DNA of 64,000 nt from Anaerolineaceae bacterium UBA5211 (GTDB lineage: Bacteria > Chloroflexota > Anaerolineae > Anaerolineales > Anaerolineaceae): NCBI GenBank assembly GCA_002412595.1, contig DHVJ01000038.1, positions 43,953 through 107,952 of the forward strand. The letters run 5' to 3'. How positions within the stretch are numbered: position 1 is the first letter of the stretch; each line of letters starts with the position of its first letter. This document shows positions 34,905 to 44,661 of this stretch, one piece after another. The position numbers and the translations under genes are program-made. The notes beneath the pieces were generated by a model. That model was not told the DNA's origin. It ran no database searches and saw nothing but the letters and a program-made list of their open reading frames with translations.

Positions 34905-35717
34905 ATGGAAACAACCCAAAAATCAAGTTTACTCAAGATCCATCTTTATCTGGGGGCAGCCGCCGGATTTATTTATGCTTTCTTTGCCTGGGGCATTGAC
35001 GCCTTTCAGCTGGCAGCCGCTCACGTTAGTATGCCTTGGCTAAAATTTGCCATCGCCATCCTGCCCATCTTGGCAATTTTCACCCTGGTGGGTTGGCTCA
35101 ACACTAAAATCAGCCATATGGTTTTGTGCATGCTGCTGTGGATGGTTTTGGCCACTGGTCTAAGTTACCTGATCAGTTTGTTCAGCTTCCAATTCAATGC
35201 CGAAATCCTGCGCTCCACACACCCTGAAGTCAGCACTTATATCAATTACATCACACCCACAGGCATCAGCAGCCGGCGTTTTGTGATCATCGTTATGACC
35301 AATATTCTCTTTATGATAGGTGGAGTGCTCTTTGATACTGCCAGTCAATCCTATTTCTCCGCCAGCGGCACTATTGGCTGGCTCATCCCGGTGCTGCTGT
35401 GCCTGGCTTTATTTGGCGGAGCCGGCTATGTGGCCGATTCCAACGCTAACGCGGAATTACGCACACAGTTGGTGAATGTGGATGAGCAGTTGGAAGAAGT
35501 CTCGCAGCTCGATTTGGGAAACTTGAGCGAACGCGACCAGCGCTTGGTACGGCGCTTTACCAAACTGGATGTTGATCTTGCCGGGCCGCGCAAGTTGGTC
35601 ATAGGCAGCTTTGACGACTCCTTCTCTCAGGTGAATATGCTTATCAACTTCGACGGCACCTGGGTAAACTGTCTGGCCCTGAATGGGCATGTAGGCAATT
35701 GCGAAATGCTGGAATAA
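34905..35717 (+). CDS. Membrane protein of unknown function
   Basis: A 270-aa protein with five to six predicted transmembrane helices (about residues 10-170) and a cytoplasmic C-terminal domain of about 90 residues that includes an acidic-basic stretch (LSERDQRLVRRF). I do not recognise a family. The C-terminal part is rich in aliphatic beta-like segments, and the last residues include a Cys. It follows the GNAT gene closely and ends at a terminator. AGGAAAGGGG is the ribosome binding site. Confidence 0.72.
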   Translation: METTQKSSLLKIHLYLGAAAGFIYAFFAWGIDAFQLAAAHVSMPWLKFAIAILPILAIFTLVGWLNTKISHMVLCMLLWMVLATGLSYLISLFSFQFNAEILRSTHPEVSTYINYITPTGISSRRFVIIVMTNILFMIGGVLFDTASQSYFSASGTIGWLIPVLLCLALFGGAGYVADSNANAELRTQLVNVDEQLEEVSQLDLGNLSERDQRLVRRFTKLDVDLAGPRKLVIGSFDDSFSQVNMLINFDGTWVNCLALNGHVGNCEMLE

Positions 35718-35762
35718 GCTTCTTTACAAAACCCAAATCTCCAGATTTACAAACAGGGAAAC

Positions 35763-35804
35763 AAGACCGGTCAGCCATTTTATAACGACCGGTCTTTCGT
35801 TTTC
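35763..35804 (+). terminator. Rho-independent terminator
   Basis: 10-bp stem AAGACCGGTC / GACCGGTCTT with a 14-nt loop and TTCGTTTTC tail. Confidence 0.8.
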
Positions 35805-35837
35805 AGTGGGCCATAATAACGGTTACAATTTCATTAA

Positions 35838-37550
35838 ATGGAAAGAAATTTCATCCTTACTACAGCAGTAGAAATGCAACAGCGCGGCTGGAAGAAACTG
35901 GACGTTATTTTGGTCAGCGGCGATTCCTATATTGACAGCCCGTTGATCGGTGCGGCAGTCATCGCGCGCGTGTTGGAAAAAAAAGGTTATCGGGTGGGTA
36001 TCATCGCCCAACCGGATATTCACAGCCCAGCCGATATCAAGCGATTGGGAGAACCGCGCTTGTTTTGGGGCGTGACCGGCGGCAGTGTGGACTCTATGGT
36101 AGCCAATTACAGCGCCAGCCGCCGCAAACGGCGCCAGGATGATTACACACCAGGCGGCGAAAACAACCGCCGGCCCGATCGCGCGGTGATCGCCTATTGC
36201 AACCTGATCCGGCGCTATTTCAAAGACACCGTACCCATCCTGCTGGGCGGCATTGAGGCTTCCCTGCGGCGCGTACCGCATTACGATTATTGGTCTGACA
36301 GCATCCGGCGCTCGCTCCTGTTCGACGCCAGGGCCGATTACCTGCTGTACGGCATGGCCGAAGGCTCAGTGTTGGATTTTGCGGAGCACATGGACAAAGG
36401 CATGGAAGTCAGCCGCTTGCACGGGTTATGTTACATTAGCAAGGAACCACCCGCCGATTCAGAGAATTATGAGCAGCTGCCTCCCTATGAGAGTGTGGTT
36501 GCCGACCCTTACGTTTTCGCGCGCATGTTCCAAACCTTCTATCAGAACAACGATCCACTGACCGCCAAAGGGCTGTATCAACTGCACGGAGACCGCTATC
36601 TGATCCACAACCCGCCCGCGCCCTATGCTACGCAAGCCGAATTGGACGCGGTCTATGCGCTGCCTTTCCAACGCGAGCAGCACCCCTACTATGAGCAGCA
36701 GGGGCCGGTCAAAGCGCTGGAAACCATCCGCTTTTCAATCAACTCGCACCACGGCTGCTACGGCGAGTGCAACTTCTGCGCGATCGCCGTGCACGAAGGC
36801 CGCACGGTGCGCTGGCGCAGCCAGGCTTCCATCCTGGATGAAGCTGAAAAACTGACCGAGCTGCCGGATTTCAAGGGTTATATTTTCGACGTGGGCGGCC
36901 CAACCGCCAACATGTACGGTTACGAGTGCAGGCTTAAGCTGGAACAGGGCGCCTGCGCCGATAAGCGCTGCATCTACCCGCTGGTCTGCCCGGCGCTCAA
37001 GCCCGACCACAGCCAGCAGCTGCAATTGCTGCACAAGCTGCGCTGCATTCCGGGTGTTAAAAAGGTATTTGTAGGCTCCGGTCTGCGTTACGACCTCATC
37101 CTGGCCGACCAACAACACGGGGAAACCTATCTGAAGGAATTGACGGCCCACCACGTGTCCGGCCAGCTAAAGGTGGCCCCCGAGCACAGCCAGGACGAAG
37201 TACTGGAGAAAATGGGCAAGCCCGGTCACGCGGCCTTGTTGGAATTCAAAGAGCGCTTCGACCAGCTGTCACACGAAGCCGGATTGCGCCAATATCTGAC
37301 CTATTACCTGATCGCCGCGCACCCGGGTTGCAGCAAAGCAGACATGCACAAGCTGAAGGATTTCGCCAGCCGCGAGCTGCACATCTCACCCGAACAGGTG
37401 CAAATCTTCACCCCGCTGCCCTCCACCTACTCCGCGCTGATGTATTACACGGAAATGGACCCCTTCACGGGCGAAAAGCTGTTCGTGGAGAAGGACATGG
37501 GGAAAAAAGAGAAACAGAAGCGCATCCTCACCGAGAAAAAGAAACGCTAG
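35838..37550 (+). CDS. YgiQ-family radical SAM protein
   Basis: A 570-aa protein of the YgiQ (UPF0313) family. The N-terminal part (residues 1-290) is the YgiQ domain, LDVILVSGDSYIDSPLIG being the typical start; then a radical SAM core with CYGECNFC (CxxxCxxC) near residue 310 and a set of Cys pairs in the middle, CADKRCIYPLVCP. E. coli YgiQ is longer; many bacterial ones are near this length. The reaction is unknown. A TACAAT box (35824-35829) lies 8 nt before the ATG and no Shine-Dalgarno is seen, so this mRNA may be leaderless. Converges with the GT2 gene. Confidence 0.9.
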   Translation: MERNFILTTAVEMQQRGWKKLDVILVSGDSYIDSPLIGAAVIARVLEKKGYRVGIIAQPDIHSPADIKRLGEPRLFWGVTGGSVDSMVANYSASRRKRRQDDYTPGGENNRRPDRAVIAYCNLIRRYFKDTVPILLGGIEASLRRVPHYDYWSDSIRRSLLFDARADYLLYGMAEGSVLDFAEHMDKGMEVSRLHGLCYISKEPPADSENYEQLPPYESVVADPYVFARMFQTFYQNNDPLTAKGLYQLHGDRYLIHNPPAPYATQAELDAVYALPFQREQHPYYEQQGPVKALETIRFSINSHHGCYGECNFCAIAVHEGRTVRWRSQASILDEAEKLTELPDFKGYIFDVGGPTANMYGYECRLKLEQGACADKRCIYPLVCPALKPDHSQQLQLLHKLRCIPGVKKVFVGSGLRYDLILADQQHGETYLKELTAHHVSGQLKVAPEHSQDEVLEKMGKPGHAALLEFKERFDQLSHEAGLRQYLTYYLIAAHPGCSKADMHKLKDFASRELHISPEQVQIFTPLPSTYSALMYYTEMDPFTGEKLFVEKDMGKKEKQKRILTEKKKR

Positions 37551-37591
37551 ACTTAATTTCTTCATCCATAAAACTGAATAGCACAATCAAC

Positions 37592-38539
37592 CTATTTATT
37601 TACAAATTTATTGTTCTGTATCTGCTTCGACAACACACTCGTATCTTCCAGCAAACGGAAATTGAGCGAGTTGAGGAACACCCCCATGGCAGCCAGCAGG
37701 ATGCCGATCATAAACAGACTGGAGCTGAGCGTGAACAGCAACACTGGCGCGTTGCCGGTCTGGGCCTGCCGCACCGGCAGCAGGAACAGGACGATGATAA
37801 AGGCAGTGATTTCACAAATAATTCCCGAGGTACCGAAAAAGGTCAGGGGTTTGTAGGAACGCAGGATCAGAAAAATCTTCATCAGCACACGGAAGCCGTC
37901 TTTGAAAGTGTTCAACTTGGAGGGGCTTTCGGAGGGGCGCGCGCGATAGGGCACGCTGATTTCCTGAATGACAAACTGGCGGTAGAGCATCTGCAAGGTC
38001 AGCTCGGTTTCCACGTCAAAGCCGCTGGCCACCACCGGCAGCTGCAGCGCCACCTCGCTCGTGAAAGCGCGGTAACCCGAAAGCGGGTCTTGCAAATCCG
38101 AATGGAAGATGGAATTGATCAGACGGCAGATGGCCTTGTTGCCAAACAGGTGCAGAAAGCGGAAAGCATGTTGGTCATATTCCGACAGCCGCTGCCCGAC
38201 CACCATATCGGCCTGATCGTCATAAAGCGGTTGAAGCAGCGCGCGGCAGTATTCGGCCGGGTAGGTATCGTCCGCGTCCACCATGATGTAGTAATCCGCC
38301 CGGACTTTACGCAGCATAGCCGCCACCACAAAGCCTTTGCCCTGACGTTTTTCCTTGATCACAATGGCGCCGGCCGCTTCCGCCAGCGCGCGGCTATTAT
38401 CCGTGCTGTTGTTATCGAAGACATAGATATCTGCCTGCGGCAATTGGATGCGGAAGTCGCGGACGACTTTTTCAATAGTAGCCTGCTCGTTATAGCAGGG
38501 AATCAGCACGGCAATAGAATTGATTTGATGACTTTCCAT
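37592..38539 (-). CDS. GT2 glycosyltransferase with C-terminal membrane helices
   Basis: A 315-aa enzyme. Residues 1-235 are a GT-A family 2 domain (VLIPCYNEQ, FDNNSTDNS, DADDTYP as DXD-like motif), and the last 80 residues hold two transmembrane helices, as in polyprenyl-phosphate sugar transferases that stay in the membrane (ArnC/GtrB-like). It probably loads a sugar on undecaprenyl phosphate. The gene for a PMT-type membrane protein lies 45 bp upstream on the same strand, so they form a donor-synthase/transferase pair. Confidence 0.87.
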   Translation of the reverse strand: MESHQINSIAVLIPCYNEQATIEKVVRDFRIQLPQADIYVFDNNSTDNSRALAEAAGAIVIKEKRQGKGFVVAAMLRKVRADYYIMVDADDTYPAEYCRALLQPLYDDQADMVVGQRLSEYDQHAFRFLHLFGNKAICRLINSIFHSDLQDPLSGYRAFTSEVALQLPVVASGFDVETELTLQMLYRQFVIQEISVPYRARPSESPSKLNTFKDGFRVLMKIFLILRSYKPLTFFGTSGIICEITAFIIVLFLLPVRQAQTGNAPVLLFTLSSSLFMIGILLAAMGVFLNSLNFRLLEDTSVLSKQIQNNKFVNK

Positions 38540-38584
38540 TTTTTTCTTCCAAGCACCCCAAACAAAGACTTTCCTGCCAACTTT

Positions 38585-40486
38585 CTATTCAGGCAGCAAT
38601 ACCTTCACGAACTGGTAGGGGATCCAACTATCGTCCTGAAAAACCAGCTCAAATTCACCCGTTTGAACGCGCTGATCGATATCTTCCAGGATGGCCTGGT
38701 TGGCGTAATTAGGCACCAGCAGGTAATCCACACCATGATAGGTCAGGTCGTAGCGGTAGGAGTCATAATCGTTGAACAGCGTGGAAATTTTCTTGTTCTG
38801 CATGCCTGGCAGATAATCCAACGGATAATTGGTCAAGATAGTGAAATCACCGGATTCATTCTCCAAAGCGTCCACCAGCTTTTGGTTAATGGCTGTGGAA
38901 AAAGTCTGCATAACAGCTTCACTGTGGCGTTCATATAATAGTTCATCCGGATAGAAAAATTTGCCCAGCAAGAATAGCAGCAGCACAGCCAGCCCAATGG
39001 ACACAACCTTAGAGATACGCTGAAAGGGGATTTTCCTGAAAATCCCATAAACTTTATCAACTACCAATTGAATGCTCAACCCGCTGCTCATGCTGAGGAT
39101 AGGCAGGGCAATGGACAAGTTGCGGAAATCGTAGCTGGCCAAAAAGCCCCAACTGAGAAATAGCGGCAGGGCAATCAGCAAGTTAATTCCTCGTGTGAGC
39201 GGATCCATTAAGAAAGAGAAGGGAATGATGAGCGCAAACAGGTAAAAATACTTGCCCATATTTTGGCGGATGGCATCAAAGCGCAAGGCGACCCCCGTTG
39301 TATCGTAGGTGGATGTAGTGGCATCCATTATCATGCCCATTTCGGAATTTTCTAAGCCTTTCCAGATCAGCACCTGCTTGTAGGCATACCACGGCACCAC
39401 GATCACCAGCACCAGACCCACCGTGAGCCACAGGGTTTTCCAACCCTGTTGGGGGCTGCGCCGGATCAGCGGCACCAGGTAGAAAAGTAGAAATACCAGG
39501 CAGAATAACCCCAGGAATTCCAGCCCGACCTGTTTGGTCACGCCCGCCCCGGCCGCAATGACGGCCATCAGCACCGCACCCCGTGAAGCATCAGCCTTTT
39601 TAATATCCTGATGGTGCAGGATCAGAAAGTAAACAGCGGCGAAGGCCAAAAATGCCACGGGCATATCCGCCAGGCCTTCAATCAGGAAAGCACCCAGAAA
39701 TTTCTTCAGTGTCAGGTACGTGATCGCTGTGCCTAACAAATAGCCGGGATTTTTCTTTTGGTAAGCCAAATCCACCATCATCAGCAGGATGAACAGGGTA
39801 AAGAGCGGCATGAAAGCTTTATTGAAGAACTGCAAGGTTGTGTCGCCCATCAGAACGTAGATAAGAGACCAGTTACTCGAAAGCAGCTGTGGGTAGCGCC
39901 AGGTGCCGGTTGGCAGCCGGTTTGCGGCCCAGTCCAGCGCCCAGCGGTTCCATTCCGCCACCGTATCGTACGAATTAAAGGATGAACCCAGGTTCCAGGT
40001 GAAAAGCTTTCCAATCCAATTCAAGGCAACATAAGCCAACGCCAGGCAAAAAAACCCGTATAGCAGGCGTGCAAACAGCGCCAACGCAGATTCATCTTCC
40101 CTTTTCCGAAAAAAACGCAGCCCCTTGGCATATAGGATACTAAGCTGCGTGTTTAACTTTGAAAATACAGTTTCGATTGGCTGTTTGAGGTTAATCCGGT
40201 ATAACCAGGCTAAAATGCCAATTTCCGCGCTGAGCAGCGTAAAGACTACCGGACGGGTATAAATATGGCAGGTAGTTAAAAGAAAGACCAGCAAGTAATT
40301 AATTACCAGGCTGGTTGCTATAACAGCAATGAATTTTTCAAAGGTACGTTTGGGGAAGCGCAGCAGGTAAACGAAAATCAACCCCGGTAAAAATAATACT
40401 TGAATGATACCGATAGAACCGAAAAAAAACACCCGCTCTTGCTGCCTTTCCAATGAACTACGTGAGAAGCTACGCCATTTTAACAT
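38585..40486 (-). CDS. Multi-pass membrane protein, PMT/GT39-like
   Basis: A 633-aa protein with about 12 hydrophobic segments up to residue 500 and a 120-residue C-terminal soluble part. A luminal loop with SYDTVAEWNRWALDW after the second or third helix resembles the acidic loop of lipid-dependent glycosyltransferases. I see no certain catalytic motif. First gene of a two-gene unit with the GT2 gene, so it may use that enzyme's lipid-linked sugar to modify surface proteins or lipids. No clear ribosome binding site: GGAG is very near the ATG. Confidence 0.65.
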   Translation of the reverse strand: MLKWRSFSRSSLERQQERVFFFGSIGIIQVLFLPGLIFVYLLRFPKRTFEKFIAVIATSLVINYLLVFLLTTCHIYTRPVVFTLLSAEIGILAWLYRINLKQPIETVFSKLNTQLSILYAKGLRFFRKREDESALALFARLLYGFFCLALAYVALNWIGKLFTWNLGSSFNSYDTVAEWNRWALDWAANRLPTGTWRYPQLLSSNWSLIYVLMGDTTLQFFNKAFMPLFTLFILLMMVDLAYQKKNPGYLLGTAITYLTLKKFLGAFLIEGLADMPVAFLAFAAVYFLILHHQDIKKADASRGAVLMAVIAAGAGVTKQVGLEFLGLFCLVFLLFYLVPLIRRSPQQGWKTLWLTVGLVLVIVVPWYAYKQVLIWKGLENSEMGMIMDATTSTYDTTGVALRFDAIRQNMGKYFYLFALIIPFSFLMDPLTRGINLLIALPLFLSWGFLASYDFRNLSIALPILSMSSGLSIQLVVDKVYGIFRKIPFQRISKVVSIGLAVLLLFLLGKFFYPDELLYERHSEAVMQTFSTAINQKLVDALENESGDFTILTNYPLDYLPGMQNKKISTLFNDYDSYRYDLTYHGVDYLLVPNYANQAILEDIDQRVQTGEFELVFQDDSWIPYQFVKVLLPE

Positions 40487-40694
40487 TACTCCGCTCTCGG
40501 CCCTATTTCAACATATTAAGTGATAATTTACAATCTTCTTACAAACTGGATGGAAATCTGGCTGTCCAGTCGCAGGGCTAATTAACGGAAGAATGCCGCC
40601 ATTTCCAAAGGGGAGTGAAAATATACATTAGAATTATCAATAGTTAATTTTTAAATATATCGGGTAGAAAGTACAAATCATTCAACAGGGCATT

Positions 40695-42737
40695 ATGAAA
40701 AGAACCAAGGCGTACCGTATTTCTTTGTGGAGTTTACTGGGTGTTCTGGGTTATCTGGCATTCAGGGAATTCTATTTTATTAACGTGATGGCCTATGTGG
40801 GCCAACAGCACCTTTGGAATTCCAAGCGCTTCATCGCTTTTGTGGGAATCAGCTTCCTAACCGCTCTCGCGTATCTCTTGTTCGGTTACTTTAGGGTTGC
40901 TCGCGATCAATTTACCGTTAAATATAATAGGGAATCGCTTCCGCCTACCCTACGCTGGGCAACTGCAATCTTGTTAATGCTCCTGCCGGGATTAATCAAA
41001 TGGGTGCTTCCGCTGCCTCAAAATTTCACTTTCGGTTATTGGGAAGAGCTGTTCCTGATTTATATTGCTGCAATTCTATCCGCAAACCTTTTACTGAAAC
41101 CAGAACATGATGACGGCCAAGCATTGTTGATCACTGCTTCTCTGGTAATGGCAGCCGGTGCTAGCCATGCTATTTTACTCAAATTAAGCCAGGTGACCGC
41201 CTATCCCTTCACGCTTTTCTGGTCAGAAGGCAACCGCTTTTTCGATTATTCCACCTTGTTGGGCAGCTTCCGCTATAATGTCCCGGACGGTGGGGATATT
41301 TTCGCGTTTATCAGCTGGGGCATGCAGGTTCCCTGGGCTTTGCCCTTCATCTTTCCCAACCTGACCATTGGCGCTTTCCGGATGTGGTACCAGCTGGTTT
41401 GGATCGTCCCCGCCCTGCTGCTGGGTTGGGCGGCTGTTTGGCAAAAGCTCCCCAAGGCCCATAGCGATCGGACACGTATCGGCCTGACAGCTTTGGTTTT
41501 TGCCGGTTGGACATTCCTTTTTCTCGATCAAGGCCCGATTTACCCACCGCTGATCCTGGCGGGTCTGGTCACTCTGCTGGCCGTGCGCACCAAACTGCCC
41601 ATAGGCGCGCTGTTAATCTTGCTCATCTCCTTCTATACCCGCCGGACGCGTTGGACCTGGTCCTACTCGCCGGGCTTGTGGGCCGCCATGCTATCGCTGT
41701 TAGCCATCGAAGCGCCGGACTTTTCCAAAGCGGGGCTTAAAAAACTGGTCAAACCGGTCGTCTTAGGCGTCAGCGGGTACCTGGGCGGGCAAATCCTGCC
41801 CCCTATCATTAAGAATTTATCCACCTCCACCGTGAAACTGCTGCCAGATGTGGTTTCCTCCACCACCCGCCAGCCATTATTGTGGAACCGCTTGTTTCCC
41901 AATCCTACTTACCCGCCCGGCATCCTGTACGGTCTGTTGTGGGCCAGCCTGCCATTGGTGATTCTGCTGGTCGTGCTGGTAATCAAACGTGCATGGAAAA
42001 TCAACTGGCTGCAAGGTCTAGCGATGGGCATCATCAGCGGCGCTTTTCTGGTGGTCGGGCTGATTGCCAGCGTAAAAATTGGCGGTGGCAGCAACCTGCA
42101 CAATCTGGATAATTATTTGGTCACTCTGGTCATCATCGCCGCCATTGCGCTGCTGTCTCTGCGTAAGCAGAATTACCCGCTCACCAAACAACCACTGCTG
42201 GTCATCCTAATGTGCCTCACCCTGATCGCGCCGGTCACCTATGCCCTGCGCGGCGGCGCACGTCTGGACCTGCCGGCACAGGAAACTACCAGCGATGTCA
42301 TGGATACCATCAGCAGCACAGTGGACGCCTATAAAGATCAAGGTGAAATTCTCTTTATGGACCAGCGCCAATTATTGACTTTTGGCATGCTGGAAGACGT
42401 TCCACTGGTGGATGATTACGAAAAGAAATACCTGATGGACCAGGCTATGGCCAACAATGAGGAATATTTCAAAGGGTTCTATCAAGACCTGATCAACCAG
42501 CGTTTTGTCCTGATCGTCAATGAACCCAGCAATTATGTTATCCGCGGGTCGGAATCCTCCTTCGGGGAAGAAAACGACGCTTATGTACAATGGGTGACCA
42601 TCCCGGTGTTATGTACCTACGAGCCTTTGTACACCTCCACAGAGATCGGTGTGGAGCTGTTGGTACCCAAGCAAAGCACGCCGACCGAAGCAATCTGCCA
42701 GGATTTCCTGGCCCAATATGCAGCCGGGGGAGAGTAG
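40695..42737 (+). CDS. Large multi-pass membrane protein, possibly a GT39-like glycosyltransferase
   Basis: A 680-aa protein with around 12-13 hydrophobic segments and a C-terminal soluble domain of about 130 residues. It has a loop WSEGNRFFDYS after the fifth or sixth helix and a C-terminal domain with SYVIRGSESSFG that could fold outside the membrane. The architecture matches the proteins at 28.8 and 38.6 kb, although the primary sequence is clearly different. No known catalytic motif is visible. Divergent from the neighbour at 40486, with an AT-rich 207-bp spacer that would hold both promoters. A 3-methyladenine DNA glycosylase gene follows at 9 bp, probably by chance of operon makeup. Confidence 0.65.
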   Translation: MKRTKAYRISLWSLLGVLGYLAFREFYFINVMAYVGQQHLWNSKRFIAFVGISFLTALAYLLFGYFRVARDQFTVKYNRESLPPTLRWATAILLMLLPGLIKWVLPLPQNFTFGYWEELFLIYIAAILSANLLLKPEHDDGQALLITASLVMAAGASHAILLKLSQVTAYPFTLFWSEGNRFFDYSTLLGSFRYNVPDGGDIFAFISWGMQVPWALPFIFPNLTIGAFRMWYQLVWIVPALLLGWAAVWQKLPKAHSDRTRIGLTALVFAGWTFLFLDQGPIYPPLILAGLVTLLAVRTKLPIGALLILLISFYTRRTRWTWSYSPGLWAAMLSLLAIEAPDFSKAGLKKLVKPVVLGVSGYLGGQILPPIIKNLSTSTVKLLPDVVSSTTRQPLLWNRLFPNPTYPPGILYGLLWASLPLVILLVVLVIKRAWKINWLQGLAMGIISGAFLVVGLIASVKIGGGSNLHNLDNYLVTLVIIAAIALLSLRKQNYPLTKQPLLVILMCLTLIAPVTYALRGGARLDLPAQETTSDVMDTISSTVDAYKDQGEILFMDQRQLLTFGMLEDVPLVDDYEKKYLMDQAMANNEEYFKGFYQDLINQRFVLIVNEPSNYVIRGSESSFGEENDAYVQWVTIPVLCTYEPLYTSTEIGVELLVPKQSTPTEAICQDFLAQYAAGGE

Positions 42738-42746
42738 ATACAACTT

Positions 42747-43367
42747 TTGGCATCAGAAACTATTCTCAAACGAGAATTCTACCTGCAGCCGGTGCAGCAA
42801 GCTGCCAGAGCTTTGCTGGGCCAGCGCCTGGTGAGGCTGGTGGACGGCCAGCGCGTGTCCGGCATCATTCTGGAAACCGAAGCCTACGACGGTGAAAGCG
42901 ACCAGGCTTGCCACGCGCGCAGCGGAAAAACAGCGCGCAACCAGATGATGTACGCAGAAGGCGGGCACGCCTACGTCTATTTCACTTACGGCATGCATTG
43001 GATGTTAAACTGTGTATGCGCTCCGGCCGATTACCCAGCCGCGGTGCTCATCCGCGCCATCTTGCCATTAGAGAATTTGGACTTCATCCGGCAGCGGCGA
43101 GCTGGCATCCCGGAGAAATCCTGGTGCGACGGCCCTGCCAAGCTGACCAAGGCGCTTTCCATCGAACGGGACCAGAACGGCGCCGATTTGTGCAGCAAAC
43201 AAGACGATCTTTTCATTGAAAGCGGGGAAAACGGCCTGGAAATCCCGGATGAATGGGTACAGCGCACACCGCGCATCGGCATCCAATACGCCGGTGAACC
43301 CTGGGTAAGTAAGCCCTGGCGCTTTGTGGTCTCCGCTGAAGCAGTGCGCGCCAGTCTGAATATTTAG
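42747..43367 (+). CDS. mpg: DNA-3-methyladenine glycosylase (Mpg/AAG type)
   Basis: Base-excision repair enzyme of the eukaryotic-AAG-like family, which removes alkylated purines. 206 aa is typical. The block ETEAYDGESDQACHA and the following Tyr/His segment AYVYFTYGMHWMLNC are family signatures, and the Arg/Gly DGPAKLTKAL region closes the active site. It starts at TTG 42747, since no in-frame ATG precedes the conserved region; a GGGGGAGAG lies 12 nt upstream. Coding is tight, 9 bp after the large membrane protein, so it is in that operon. Confidence 0.9.
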   Translation: MASETILKREFYLQPVQQAARALLGQRLVRLVDGQRVSGIILETEAYDGESDQACHARSGKTARNQMMYAEGGHAYVYFTYGMHWMLNCVCAPADYPAAVLIRAILPLENLDFIRQRRAGIPEKSWCDGPAKLTKALSIERDQNGADLCSKQDDLFIESGENGLEIPDEWVQRTPRIGIQYAGEPWVSKPWRFVVSAEAVRASLNI

Positions 43368-43397
43368 AGGATATAATCTAACCAAACAGGGATAAAA

Positions 43398-44105
43398 ATG
43401 GCTGAAGAACAAAACACATATCCGAATTTCGCCTTTGACGCCAGTAAAGTGATTATTTACGGCGGCGGCGGTTTGAGTAAAATGATCATCGAGTCTGTAC
43501 GTGTATTGGGCTGCTACCAGATCGTCGGCATCATCGACGACAACCTCCCCAAGGGCACGGACATCATCGGTTCGCCCGTGCTGGGCGGTGCCGAGATGCT
43601 GCCGGAATTGTACAAGGACGGCGTACGCATGGCCGTCAATTCCGTGGGCGGCATCGGCAACTACAAGGTGCGCCTGAATGTGTTCCGCCAGCTGGCGGAC
43701 GCTGGTTTTGTGTGCCCGGCCATCGTGCACCCCAGCGCGCATGTAGATCCCAGCGCGCGCCTGGAAGCGGGCGTGCTCATCCTGGCCATGAGCTACGTCA
43801 GCGGCAACGCAGCCGTAGGCATGGGAACCTTGATCAATAACTCCGTGGTCGTTTCTCATGACTGCGTGCTGGGTGTATGCACCAGCCTTTCACCGGGCGC
43901 CATGACCGCCGGGGAAGTGATCATTGAAGATTTCGCCCAAATCGGCATGAATGCGACCGTCAACATTGGCGTGCGCATCGGCCGCGAAGCCCGCATCGGC
44001 AACGGCGCCACCATCAAAAAAGATGTCCCGCCGGGAACGCGCGTATATGCCGGCTCCATCTGGCCGCCGTACGACCCCAACAAAAATAAAAATAAAGCTG
44101 TTTAG
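43398..44105 (+). CDS. NeuD-type sugar O/N-acyltransferase (left-handed beta-helix)
   Basis: A 235-aa two-domain protein: an N-terminal Rossmann-like PglD/NeuD domain (VIIYGGGGLSKMII, nucleotide or NDP-sugar contact) and a C-terminal left-handed beta-helix built of hexapeptide repeats (IVHPSAHVDPSARLE, ATVNIGVRIGREARIGNGA), with an active-site His in VVSHDCV. The family acetylates amino sugars of surface glycans. Together with the DegT aminotransferase two genes down it suggests amino-sugar modification. A TATAAT box (43373-43378) in front suggests an internal promoter. Confidence 0.88.
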   Translation: MAEEQNTYPNFAFDASKVIIYGGGGLSKMIIESVRVLGCYQIVGIIDDNLPKGTDIIGSPVLGGAEMLPELYKDGVRMAVNSVGGIGNYKVRLNVFRQLADAGFVCPAIVHPSAHVDPSARLEAGVLILAMSYVSGNAAVGMGTLINNSVVVSHDCVLGVCTSLSPGAMTAGEVIIEDFAQIGMNATVNIGVRIGREARIGNGATIKKDVPPGTRVYAGSIWPPYDPNKNKNKAV

Positions 44106-44116
44106 GATTTCTGCTT

Positions 44117-44578
44117 ATGTTCAAACGACCAACCAATACCAACCAACCTGCGCCTGCCCAGATTGAACGGGTAACTTCCGTCCTGGGCGAGGGCATCAGC
44201 TGGCACGGGCGCATCAGCGGCCGCGGCGGTGTGCGCCTGGAAGGCATCTTCGAAGGCGAAATCGCCCTGCATGGGCTGGTGGTGGTCGGCGAGACCGGCA
44301 AAGTAACCTGCGACAACGTGCGCGCCAACTCGGTTATCGTGGCTGGGGCTGTGCACGGCAACATCACCGCCGACAAGCTGGAAATCCGCAGCACCGGACG
44401 CGTGTGGGGCAACGTAGTCGTCTCGGCTTTCTCCACGGAAGAAGGAGCTTTCCTGCGCGGTCAGGTTACCATGGAAGATCAGGTTGACCTGCAATTGGAA
44501 GGGCCTGAGTATGAGCCGCAGGAACCGGCACAAGACGACGCACAATCCCAGCAGGATAATCCCCAAACAGAATCCTGA
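44117..44578 (+). CDS. Bactofilin
   Basis: A 153-aa polymer-forming protein of the bactofilin family (DUF583). The central beta-helix repeats are clear, SWHGRISGRGGVRLEGIFEGEI and the SVIVAGAVHGNITADKLEI segment, each strand ending in Gly; the N- and C-terminal ends are disordered, the last 30 residues being Gln/Asp/Glu rich. Bactofilins make membrane-associated filaments that place cell-wall and surface-glycan enzymes. It sits between a sugar acyltransferase and a sugar aminotransferase, which supports a role in placing glycan synthesis. AGGA spans the preceding stop codon. Confidence 0.92.
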   Translation: MFKRPTNTNQPAPAQIERVTSVLGEGISWHGRISGRGGVRLEGIFEGEIALHGLVVVGETGKVTCDNVRANSVIVAGAVHGNITADKLEIRSTGRVWGNVVVSAFSTEEGAFLRGQVTMEDQVDLQLEGPEYEPQEPAQDDAQSQQDNPQTES

Positions 44579-44661
44579 TTCCTTTCCGGCACTGCCGAAT
44601 GCGCTTGCCGATGCTATAATTTCCACGAAGTTTCTAACCTATAAACAAGGTGGTTAACCCT

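Noticed and set aside
37328..38938. Open frame of 536 codons on the plus strand
   Set aside because: It is antisense to the GT2 gene and the membrane protein gene, both of which have clear motifs. The translation is rich in His, Gln and Arg without domain character, a typical shadow frame.
43068..43859. Open frame of 263 codons on the minus strand
   Set aside because: Antisense to the DNA glycosylase and NeuD genes, rich in His and Gln; a shadow frame.
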